Source: Cupriavidus basilensis
GTDB taxonomy: Bacteria > Pseudomonadota > Gammaproteobacteria > Burkholderiales > Burkholderiaceae
Reading direction: 5' to 3'
Length of the DNA stretch: 64,000 bases
NCBI RefSeq assembly: GCF_008801925.2
Contig: NZ_CP062803.1
Coordinates: 4,154,001-4,218,000 of the forward strand
Below are positions 28,253-35,410 of this stretch, piece after piece; positions within the stretch are counted from its first letter, which is position 1, and each line of letters opens with the position of its first letter. Position numbers and translations under genes: made by a program. The notes below the pieces were generated by a model, which worked only from the letters and a program-made list of their open reading frames with translations, had not been told where the DNA came from and ran no database searches.

Positions 28253-31200
28253 ATGAATGCCCCCCTGACCCCTCCGGTCAGCGACGCCATCCGCCGCGCG
28301 CTCGCAAACGTTTCCCTGGAAGACAAATACACGCTGGAGCGTGGCCGCGTATATATCAGCGGCACGCAGGCGCTGGTACGCCTGCCGATGCTGCAGCGCG
28401 AGCGCGACCGCGCCGCCGGCCTGAACACGGCTGGCTTTATCTCTGGTTACCGTGGCTCCCCGCTAGGCGCGCTGGACCAGTCGCTATGGAAGGCCAAGCA
28501 GCATCTGGCCGCGCACGACATCGTGTTCCAGGCGGGATTGAATGAAGACCTGGCTGCCACCTCGGTATGGGGCTCGCAGCAGGTGAATATGTATCCCGAC
28601 GCCAAGTTCGAAGGCGTGTTTGGCATGTGGTACGGCAAGGGCCCGGGCGTGGACCGCACGAGCGACGTCTTCAAGCACGCCAACTCTGCCGGCTCCTCCA
28701 GGCACGGCGGCGTGCTGGTGCTGGCGGGCGACGATCACGCCGCCAAATCGTCCACGCTGGCGCACCAGTCCGAGCACATCTTCAAGGCCTGCGGCCTGCC
28801 GGTGCTCTATCCCTCGAACGTGCAGGAGTATCTCGACTACGGCCTGCATGCCTGGGCCATGAGCCGCTACTCCGGCCTGTGGGTGTCGATGAAATGCGTG
28901 ACCGATGTGGTGGAGTCATCGGCATCGGTGGAGCTGGATCCGCATCGCGTGGAAATCGTGCTGCCGCAGGATTTCATCCTGCCGCCGGGCGGCCTCAATA
29001 TCCGCTGGCCCGATCCGCCGCTGGAACAGGAAGCGCGCCTGCTCGACTACAAGTGGTACGCCGGCCTGGCCTATGTGCGCGCCAACAAGATCGACCGCAT
29101 CGAGATCGATTCGCCGCATGCGCGCTTCGGCATCATGACCGGCGGCAAGGCGTATCTCGACACACGCCAGGCGCTGGCCAACCTGGGCCTGGACGATGAG
29201 ACCTGCGCGCGCATCGGCATCCGCCTGTACAAGGTGGGCTGCGTGTGGCCGCTGGAAGCGCATGGCGCACGCGCCTTTGCCGAAGGCCTGCAGGAAATCC
29301 TGGTGGTCGAGGAAAAGCGCCAGATCATGGAATACGCGCTCAAGGAAGAGCTCTACAACTGGCGCGACGATGTGCGCCCCAAGGTCTACGGCAAGTTCGA
29401 CGAAAAAGACAACGCAGGCGGCGAATGGTCGATCCCGCAGAGCAACTGGCTGCTGCCGGCGCACTATGAACTGTCGCCCGCCATCATCGCCCGCGCCATC
29501 GCCACGCGGCTCGACAAGTTCGAGCTGCCCGCCGACGTGCGCGCGCGCATTGCCGCGCGCATCGCAGTGATCGAGACCAAGGAAAAAGCCATGGCCGTGC
29601 CGCGCGTGGCGGCCGAGCGCAAGCCCTGGTTCTGTTCGGGCTGCCCGCACAACACCTCCACCAACGTGCCCGAAGGCTCGCGCGCGCTGGCCGGCATCGG
29701 CTGCCACTACATGACGGTGTGGATGGACCGCAGCACCAGCACCTTCAGCCAGATGGGCGGCGAAGGCGTGGCATGGATCGGGCAAGCGCCCTTCGCCGGC
29801 GACAAGCATGTGTTCGCCAACCTGGGCGACGGCACCTACTTCCACTCCGGCCTGCTGGCGATTCGCGCATCGATCGCGGCAGGCGTCAACATCACCTACA
29901 AGATCCTCTACAACGACGCCGTCGCCATGACCGGCGGCCAGCCGATCGACGGCAAGCTGTCGGTGCAGGATGTGGCCTTCCAGGTGGCGGCCGAGGGCGC
30001 GAAGAAGATCGTCGTCGTCACCGACGAGCCTGAAAAATACAGCGCCGCCATCAAGCTGCCGCAAGGCGTGGAAGTGCACCACCGCGACGAGCTCGACAAG
30101 ATCCAGCGCGAACTGCGCGAGGTGCCCGGCGCCACCATCCTGATCTACGACCAGACCTGCGCCACCGAAAAGCGCCGGCGCCGCAAGCGCGGCACCTACC
30201 CCGATCCGGCCAAGCGCGCCTTCATCAACGACGCGGTCTGCGAAGGCTGCGGCGACTGCTCGGTGAAGTCGAACTGCCTGTCGGTGGAGCCGCTGGAAAC
30301 GGAGCTTGGCACCAAGCGGCAGATCAACCAGTCGTCCTGCAACAAGGACTTCTCGTGCGTCAACGGCTTCTGCCCGAGCTTCGTCACGGCAGAAGGCGCA
30401 CAGGTGAAGAAACCCGAGCGCCACGGCGTGTCGATGGACAACCTGCCGGCCTTGCCGCAACCGGCGCTGCCCGGCCTTGAGCATCCTTACGGCGTGCTGG
30501 TCACGGGCGTGGGCGGCACCGGCGTGGTCACCATCGGCGGCTTGCTCGGCATGGCCGCGCACCTGGAAAACAAGGGCGTAACCGTGCTCGACATGGCCGG
30601 CCTGGCGCAAAAGGGCGGCGCGGTGCTCTCGCACGTGCAGATTGCCGCGCACCCGGACCAGCTCCACGCCACCCGCATCGCCATGGGCGAAGCGGACCTG
30701 GTGATTGGCTGCGATGCCATCGTCAGCGCCACCGACGATGTCATCTCCAAGACCCAGGTAGGACGCACGCGCGCCATCGTCAACACGGCACAGACGCCCA
30801 CCGCCGAGTTCATCAAGAATCCCAAGTGGCAGTTCCCCGGCCTGTCGGCGGAACAGGATGTGCGCAACGCGGTGGGCGAGGCTTGCGACTTCATCAACGC
30901 CAGCGGCCTGGCCGTGGCGCTGATCGGCGACGCCATCTTCACCAACCCGCTGGTGCTCGGCTACGCCTGGCAAAAGGGCTGGCTGCCGCTATCGCTGGAC
31001 GCGCTGGTGCGCGCCATCGAGCTCAACGGCACAGCGGTGGAAAAGAACAAGGCCGCCTTCGACTGGGGCCGCCACATGGCGCACGACCCCGAGCATGTGC
31101 TGTCGCTCACCGGCAAGCTGCGCAACACCGCCGAAGGCGCGGAAGTGGTCAAGCTGCCCACCTCGTCCGGCGCCCTGCTGGAAAAGCTGATCGCGCACCG

Positions 31201-31846
31201 CGCCGAGCACCTGACTGCCTATCAGGATGCCGCATACGCGCAGGCCTTCCGCGACGCGGTGAACCGTGTGCGCACGGCGGAAAGCGCGCTGGTTGGCAGT
31301 GGCAAGCCGCTGCCGCTGACCGAAGCGGCGGTACGCAACTTGTCCAAGCTGATGGCCTACAAGGACGAGTACGAAGTCGCGCGCCTATATACCGATCCGG
31401 TCTTCCTCGACAAGCTGCGCAACCAGTTCGAAGGCGAGCCCGGTCGCGACTACCAGCTCAATTTCTGGCTGGCGCCGCCGCTGATGGCCAAGCGCGACGA
31501 GAAGGGGCATCTTGTAAAGCGCCGCTTCGGCCCCTCCACCATGAAGCTCTTCGGCGTGCTGGCCAAGCTCAAAGGCCTGCGCGGCGGCGTGTTCGATGTG
31601 TTCGGCAAGACCGCCGAGCGCCGCACCGAACGCGCCCTGATCGGCGAGTATCGTGCGTTGCTGGAGGAACTGACGAGCGGCCTGAGCGCGGCCAACCATG
31701 CAACCGCGATCACGCTGGCCAGCCTGCCGGACGACATTCGCGGCTTCGGGCACGTCAAGGACGACAACCTGGCGAAGGTGCGTACGCGCTGGACGGCGCT
31801 GCTTGAGCAGTTCCGGCATCCGGAGACGGCGCAGCGGGTAGCTTGA
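28253..31846 (+). CDS. Indolepyruvate ferredoxin oxidoreductase, fused alpha-beta type
   Basis: A 1197-residue enzyme that joins the thiamine-diphosphate-dependent subunit (N-terminal) and the 2-oxoacid-binding gamma-type subunit (C-terminal). N-terminal features include GFISGYRGSPLGALDQSLW; the ThDP region has WFCSGCPHNTSTNVPEG, GIGCHYMTVWMDR and GDGTYFHSGLLAIRA. A cysteine-rich 4Fe-4S segment follows (CEGCGDCSVKSNCLSVEP). The POR-gamma part begins GVLVTGVGGTGVVTIGG and includes GLAQKGGAVLSHVQIA. In aerobic betaproteobacteria such enzymes oxidise aryl or branched 2-oxoacids from amino-acid breakdown to acyl-CoA. GAGGAG supports the ATG at 28253. It is monocistronic with a good terminator. 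Confidence 0.93.
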   Translation: MNAPLTPPVSDAIRRALANVSLEDKYTLERGRVYISGTQALVRLPMLQRERDRAAGLNTAGFISGYRGSPLGALDQSLWKAKQHLAAHDIVFQAGLNEDLAATSVWGSQQVNMYPDAKFEGVFGMWYGKGPGVDRTSDVFKHANSAGSSRHGGVLVLAGDDHAAKSSTLAHQSEHIFKACGLPVLYPSNVQEYLDYGLHAWAMSRYSGLWVSMKCVTDVVESSASVELDPHRVEIVLPQDFILPPGGLNIRWPDPPLEQEARLLDYKWYAGLAYVRANKIDRIEIDSPHARFGIMTGGKAYLDTRQALANLGLDDETCARIGIRLYKVGCVWPLEAHGARAFAEGLQEILVVEEKRQIMEYALKEELYNWRDDVRPKVYGKFDEKDNAGGEWSIPQSNWLLPAHYELSPAIIARAIATRLDKFELPADVRARIAARIAVIETKEKAMAVPRVAAERKPWFCSGCPHNTSTNVPEGSRALAGIGCHYMTVWMDRSTSTFSQMGGEGVAWIGQAPFAGDKHVFANLGDGTYFHSGLLAIRASIAAGVNITYKILYNDAVAMTGGQPIDGKLSVQDVAFQVAAEGAKKIVVVTDEPEKYSAAIKLPQGVEVHHRDELDKIQRELREVPGATILIYDQTCATEKRRRRKRGTYPDPAKRAFINDAVCEGCGDCSVKSNCLSVEPLETELGTKRQINQSSCNKDFSCVNGFCPSFVTAEGAQVKKPERHGVSMDNLPALPQPALPGLEHPYGVLVTGVGGTGVVTIGGLLGMAAHLENKGVTVLDMAGLAQKGGAVLSHVQIAAHPDQLHATRIAMGEADLVIGCDAIVSATDDVISKTQVGRTRAIVNTAQTPTAEFIKNPKWQFPGLSAEQDVRNAVGEACDFINASGLAVALIGDAIFTNPLVLGYAWQKGWLPLSLDALVRAIELNGTAVEKNKAAFDWGRHMAHDPEHVLSLTGKLRNTAEGAEVVKLPTSSGALLEKLIAHRAEHLTAYQDAAYAQAFRDAVNRVRTAESALVGSGKPLPLTEAAVRNLSKLMAYKDEYEVARLYTDPVFLDKLRNQFEGEPGRDYQLNFWLAPPLMAKRDEKGHLVKRRFGPSTMKLFGVLAKLKGLRGGVFDVFGKTAERRTERALIGEYRALLEELTSGLSAANHATAITLASLPDDIRGFGHVKDDNLAKVRTRWTALLEQFRHPETAQRVA

Positions 31847-31860
31847 GTTTCAGGTTGAAC

Positions 31861-31886
31861 GGAGCGCCGCCGCGAAGCGGCGCTCC
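31861..31886 (+). other. GC-rich hairpin after the oxidoreductase gene
   Basis: GGAGCGCCGC / CGCGAA / GCGGCGCTCC is a perfect 10-bp inverted repeat just after the stop codon, 13 bp before the true terminator; it may stabilise the mRNA 3' end. Confidence 0.5.
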
Positions 31887-31899
31887 GGTTGCGGACGGA

Positions 31900-31930
31900 C
31901 CCCACATTTTTCTGAAATGTGGGGTTTTTT
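31900..31930 (+). terminator. Rho-independent terminator of the oxidoreductase gene
   Basis: CCCCACATTT / TTCTG / AAATGTGGGG is a perfect 10-bp stem followed by six T residues, 54 bp after the stop codon. Confidence 0.92.
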
Positions 31931-32018
31931 GTTTCCGTCGCGACCTGCCCGGCATCACAATTTCGCCCGGGCTGGCGGTTGAGTCCGACGAAACGGAGGC
32001 AGAGGACCTGTGTTCCGC

Positions 32019-32459
32019 TTACGTCTCCAGTGGCTGCGGCCCCGGGCAGCAGGCGTGCGGACAGCGCGGGATGATTGAAATCTCCGCAACATTGGTGAGG
32101 TGTCGCAGTTCCGGACCTGGCCTCAGGCCGTCGCTAAATCTACGGACTGCGGATTCCTCAATGTCCACCTTGTCGATACCCATATTCGAAAGCGTAGACA
32201 ACAGGTTTTTTCGCCTCTGCTCCGCCAGCTTGGCTGACACACCTACGCGCGCATTCTGGCGAACATAGACCAGATACTTCCCTCCACTCGGGAGCCATAG
32301 TCTAAGTTGTGCCCGCCAACTTGCGAGACGCATGACCTCACTTGCCGATAGATCAGATCGACCATTTGAAAACACGGGCTCGTAGTCAACATACCCCAAG
32401 GTGCACCCCATTGTGGGAAGTGAAAACAAGAATACGGTCGCAACGAGTAGCTGTTTCAC
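32019..32459 (-). CDS. Small exported protein next to PAAR effector, candidate immunity or partner protein
   Basis: A 146-residue protein from a GTG at 32459, with GGAGG five bases upstream. The N-terminus KQLLVATVFLFSLPTMGC is a signal peptide ending in Cys; the lipobox is imperfect. Residues about 35-110 (SDLSASEVMRLASWRAQLRL, YLVYVRQNARVGVSAKLAEQRRKNLLSTLSNMGI, ISIIPRC) resemble an OmpA-like periplasmic fold. The start overlaps the stop codon of the metallopeptidase frame (TAGTG), so the two are translationally coupled. An exported partner coupled to a secreted toxin fits an immunity protein for a periplasm-acting effector. Base composition is lower in G+C than the surroundings. Function is inference. 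Confidence 0.6.
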   Translation of the reverse strand: MKQLLVATVFLFSLPTMGCTLGYVDYEPVFSNGRSDLSASEVMRLASWRAQLRLWLPSGGKYLVYVRQNARVGVSAKLAEQRRKNLLSTLSNMGIDKVDIEESAVRRFSDGLRPGPELRHLTNVAEISIIPRCPHACCPGPQPLET

Positions 32460-32803
32460 TATGGCCTCCACACCGGCGTCAATCCATCCCAATTTGGAAT
32501 GTTTGCAACGTAGGCAGCGATACTATCCGCATTGTTCAGGCAGAACTTATCACGAGCAGCCTGCTTTTGTGCCCACTTGATATTGCTCCATGAATCCTCC
32601 GTATTCATTGCTGCTGGAAAATGCGAAACCTCATGAATCAAAGTCGTTAGTTTGGAATCATTGGCCGATGGAGTAACATTATTTCGATTAGCCTCATCCG
32701 GCATCGTGCAGAAAAGGTGTCCAATAAAAATTGAATACGTCCGTCCGACTTGCAGATGGAGGCGGCCGCTGGAATCTCCCCATCCTTCGCGCGCGGCACG
32801 CAC
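32459..32803 (-). pseudogene. C-terminal aspzincin (M35-like) metallopeptidase segment, out of frame with the PAAR gene
   Basis: This frame encodes VGRTYSIFIGHLFCTMPDE, then LTTLIHEVSHFPAAMNTEDSW and CLNNADSIAAYVANIPNW. HEVSH is the zinc-binding HExxH, NTED supplies the downstream Asp ligand of aspzincins, and NADS is a family landmark. It is displaced by -1 relative to the PAAR reading frame, which carries the preceding part of the same domain. The junction is near 32735-32755 (CKSDGR in the upstream frame, VGRTYS in this one), consistent with a one-base loss, a sequencing error or a -1 slip. Without fusion this part has no proper start and would not be delivered. Confidence 0.65.
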
Positions 32804-33468
32804 CCAGCCCTGGCGAGCGCTTCCTTTGTTTGGCGCTCATAGTTCCTGTCAGTCAGCCCACGCATGATCTCCCGCATCCGGGCCAACCCGTCACGCAATG
32901 TCTCGCGCGTATCCTCCCTCGCATTGCCAAACCAGAGCCTGACCTTGTCCTGATCCGCCCGATTCCACCGGTCCAGCTCGACCAGTCGATCACCCATCAG
33001 GCGCACAGCCTTGTCGCGCAGCCGGTTCATCGTGGCGTAGAACTCCGCGTTGCTCATGTTCTGGCAGATCAGCGTGGGATCGTTTTCGGACGTTTCCCTG
33101 GGCACCCCCGCCACCAGTTTGTTCGATGCCTCCACCGGCGCGGCGGCAGCGCTATCCGCCGGCAAATGCGTGTGACCGCCACGGGTCACCTGAATGGTGA
33201 AGGTGTTCTGCGAGGCAATGACAATTGGCTTGACGGCACATTTGCAGTTGACGCGGGCGCCTTCCACCAGGATCTGCTTGTCCATCAGGCTGAACGCGGG
33301 GTAGCAGTCATTGGTGACGGTGCCGCCGCTCTTGCACACCGGGCACGTGGCGAAATCCCCTTCGACGCCAACCCGCGCGCCGTGGTGCGTCATCTCCCCG
33401 GTGCCCATCAGCATGCCGTTGTTACTGGTGCGATCCCCGTCGCGAAGCGCACATCGCAAATTCATCAT
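32647..33468 (-). CDS. PAAR-domain type VI secretion effector, N-terminal part of a PAAR-metallopeptidase
   Basis: A 273-residue frame starting at MMNLRCALRDGD, with AGAGG before the ATG at 33468. Residues 1-95 are a PAAR domain (GEMTHHGARVGVEGDFATCPVCKSGG, LVEGARVNCKCAVKPIV), the spike tip that carries toxins on the type VI secretion needle. A linker of about 40 residues follows, then the start of an aspzincin domain (WNRADQDKVRLWFGNAREDTRETLRDGLARMREIMRGLT). The frame ends in unrelated sequence after CKSDGR because the catalytic portion lies in the -1 frame. PAAR fusion to a protease indicates an antibacterial or anti-eukaryotic effector. No other type VI genes lie in the window. Confidence 0.8.
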   Translation of the reverse strand: MMNLRCALRDGDRTSNNGMLMGTGEMTHHGARVGVEGDFATCPVCKSGGTVTNDCYPAFSLMDKQILVEGARVNCKCAVKPIVIASQNTFTIQVTRGGHTHLPADSAAAAPVEASNKLVAGVPRETSENDPTLICQNMSNAEFYATMNRLRDKAVRLMGDRLVELDRWNRADQDKVRLWFGNAREDTRETLRDGLARMREIMRGLTDRNYERQTKEALARAGCVPRAKDGEIPAAASICKSDGRIQFLLDTFSARCRMRLIEIMLLHRPMIPN

Positions 33469-33530
33469 AGGAAGACCTCTCTGATAGCGTGTTCTTGCTG
33501 AAACTCGATTACCGGCCTGAAGCCAACCGT

Positions 33531-34229
33531 TCAGGCATTCGTTTTGCGATCCGGCTCGTCGAAGAACACCTCGATGGGCAAGAAGTGCCATTGCGCGGCT
33601 TCGGGGTCGTAGAGGGCAACCTGATTGATCTGCGCGCCCGCGGGGACCGTTCCCGGCATGCGCTGTATGGCCAGCGCCACGGCCTGATGCCGTTGCTGTT
33701 CCGTCCAGGCGTCCAGCAGGCAATGCGCATCCGCGTGCGCGAAGAGTCCGGCGTGTTCGCGCAGGCGCTCGTACCTGGCAATGCCTTGCTGGTCGATCTC
33801 GAGGTCGATGGCATCGCGCCGCGCTGGGGGGATCTCTTCGGTCTGCACCATGCAAACGCTGGCGAGCGCGCCTTTGCGCCGGACCACGATGCGCCCATCG
33901 CTCGCAGCCCAGCCGCAGTGCAGGTTGATATGGAGCTTTCCGCCGCCATCCCGGATCAGCGTCCGGGGATCGAAAGCCGCCGCAGGCACGACGTGATAGG
34001 GCTTGCCCGGGCTGGACACGAACGCCGCGTTCAGCAGAGCGTCAAAGGGCGAGATATGGACGGCCAGTGCCGAGCCGGCATCGGCATTGCCCTCCTCCAC
34101 GAATTCGCATGAGGCGTTGCACCAGTCCGGCTGGCCTTCCCCCGGCGCGTAGTTGATCAGCACGAACAGTGCTGGCCGGGTATGCAGAACGTGCCCGCAT
34201 GGGCGAAAGGGCGTGTTGGGCAGCGCCAT
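33531..34229 (-). CDS. Unknown protein encoded upstream of the PAAR effector
   Basis: A 232-residue soluble protein with a strong AGGAGGTG ribosome-binding site eight bases before the ATG at 34229. I do not recognise the family. It contains CGHVLHTRPALFVLINYAPGEGQPDWCNAS, SSPGKPYHVVPAAAFDPRTLIRDGGGKLHINLHCGW and YDPEAAQWHFLPIEVFFDEPDRK; it has no signal peptide, no membrane segment and several Cys and His residues. It ends 62 bp before the PAAR gene on the same strand, so it is probably in the same operon and could be an effector chaperone or adaptor, or another component of the delivery module. This role is a guess from position. Confidence 0.7.
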   Translation of the reverse strand: MALPNTPFRPCGHVLHTRPALFVLINYAPGEGQPDWCNASCEFVEEGNADAGSALAVHISPFDALLNAAFVSSPGKPYHVVPAAAFDPRTLIRDGGGKLHINLHCGWAASDGRIVVRRKGALASVCMVQTEEIPPARRDAIDLEIDQQGIARYERLREHAGLFAHADAHCLLDAWTEQQRHQAVALAIQRMPGTVPAGAQINQVALYDPEAAQWHFLPIEVFFDEPDRKTNA

Positions 34230-34308
34230 AAAAGTGCACCTCCTATAGGTTACATTCGGGGTGCCTCAATCTATACCCAACACGGTGCGATAAAAGAGTA
34301 GGAAATTT

Positions 34309-34339
34309 CTGCTTTTGCCTGGGGATTGCGCAAAAGCAG
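34309..34339. terminator. Perfect 10-bp hairpin between the membrane-protein and PAAR operons
   Basis: CTGCTTTTGC / 11-nt loop / GCAAAAGCAG, located 29 bp after the stop codon of the minus-strand membrane-protein gene and upstream of the PAAR operon promoter. No long U tract follows, so termination is plausible but weak. Confidence 0.45.
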
Positions 34340-34367
34340 GGTTAAAGATATGGCTGACGCAGCAATA

Positions 34368-34802
34368 TCAGCGGTCCCGATGCTTCAACGCGAACAGCGT
34401 CATCCCCCAGAACGGCACCCACCAGATCAGGTCGCTGCACAGCACGAACAAGCCGCTGCGCCATTCGAAGACGCCGGTCAGCGCGCCATGCAAGAAGCCC
34501 AGCGGCCCCAGCGTCTTGCCCAGCAGACCCACCACCACCAGCGGCCAGTAGCGCAGCATGTCCTGCGCCGCGATCCAGTAGCCCAGCGCGTAGACGCCCA
34601 CCATCATGCCAATGCAGCGGATCATGGCATCGGGCGTGGCCGGCATGCCCAGCCAGTCGAAGATCTGCGACGGCCACAGGCTCAGCGCAATCGCATAGAG
34701 CAGGTTATAGACAGCTGCCAGCCGCAGTACAGCGGGCATCCACGCGGGTACGCGGGGCAGGCTGGCGGACGCATGGCGCCCGATGGTTGGGTTGGACTTC
34801 AT
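34368..34802 (-). CDS. Small four-helix membrane protein
   Basis: A 144-residue protein with four hydrophobic segments: VLRLAAVYNLLYAIALSLW, AMIRCIGMMVGVYALGYWIAA, YWPLVVVGLLGKTLGPLGFL and LFVLCSDLIWWVPFWGMTLF. I do not recognise a named function. Its ATG at 34802 overlaps the stop codon of the DUF4166 gene, so it is the third cistron of an operon with the TIGR01777 epimerase and the DUF4166 protein. This context suggests a cell-envelope or lipid role, but nothing in the sequence shows a catalytic site. Confidence 0.75.
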   Translation of the reverse strand: MKSNPTIGRHASASLPRVPAWMPAVLRLAAVYNLLYAIALSLWPSQIFDWLGMPATPDAMIRCIGMMVGVYALGYWIAAQDMLRYWPLVVVGLLGKTLGPLGFLHGALTGVFEWRSGLFVLCSDLIWWVPFWGMTLFALKHRDR

Positions 34803-35410
34803 GCCACATTCTCCAGGTAAGTCTCGGGTTCAGATTCAGGTTCAGGTTCAGGTTCGCGGATGGTCAGCACGCCGTCATAGCGCAGCAGGTAGCCCAGGCG
34901 TGGCGCCCATATGCGCACGTCGCAGCGATAGCTGTGCGCATCCCGTGCGCGTTCGCTGGCCAGCACGTGCAGCCACGGCACGGTCAGGCCGAACAGGCTG
35001 ACGCCGCGGCTGGCCTGCCACAGCCGGCCGGTGCCATCGACACGCGTGGCCAGCACGATTGCCAGCGGCCCCATGCGTTCCGTCACCTGCCCGGCCCGCG
35101 CGAGCCGCATGCGGCTCGCCACGATGTGCCCGCCGATGCTGCGGTGCCAGCGCTCGCCGGCGGGCTCCGGCGAGATGGTCACAAGGGTCGGCGCCGCCGC
35201 CGTGGGCCGGGGCAGCGCCGACAGCCGCATCAGCGCGCGCAGCCAGCGCCGCGCGCTCCAGCGCACGCGCAGCGTGCCGCGCAGGTGCACGCCTTCGGCA
35301 CGATGCACGCGCTGCAGCACCGGCGGCAGGCTGGCAAGGGCGGCACCCAGCATGGTCCCGTACAGGCTTTGCGGGCCCGCGTGCGTGCCATGCGCGGCTA
35401 ACGTGTTCAT
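34799..35410 (-). CDS. DUF4166 domain protein
   Basis: A 203-residue protein starting at the ATG at 35410, which overlaps the stop of the upstream epimerase gene by a shared ATGA, so translation is coupled. Recognisable parts are LYGTMLGAALASLPPVLQRVHRAEGVHLRGTLRV near the N-terminus and ERWHRSIGGHIVASRM and YRCDVRIWAPRLGYLLRYDGVL in the body, all typical of DUF4166. It ends in a short acidic EPEPEPESEPE run encoded by a GGTTCA-type hexamer repeat. DUF4166 is often fused to or next to short-chain dehydrogenases; the biochemical role is unknown. Confidence 0.82.
   Translation of the reverse strand: MNTLAAHGTHAGPQSLYGTMLGAALASLPPVLQRVHRAEGVHLRGTLRVRWSARRWLRALMRLSALPRPTAAAPTLVTISPEPAGERWHRSIGGHIVASRMRLARAGQVTERMGPLAIVLATRVDGTGRLWQASRGVSLFGLTVPWLHVLASERARDAHSYRCDVRIWAPRLGYLLRYDGVLTIREPEPEPESEPETYLENVA

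Noticed and set aside
28916..30973. Long antisense reading frame (685 codons) on the minus strand
   Set aside because: It lies entirely inside the indolepyruvate oxidoreductase gene, and its translation is rich in His, Arg and Gly without domains, as expected for the complement of a high-GC gene.
32735..32755. Calling the frame change in the PAAR effector a programmed -1 frameshift
   Set aside because: The CAATTTTTATTG stretch lacks a proper X-XXY-YYZ slippery heptamer and no downstream stimulatory structure is obvious; a mutation or sequencing error is more likely.
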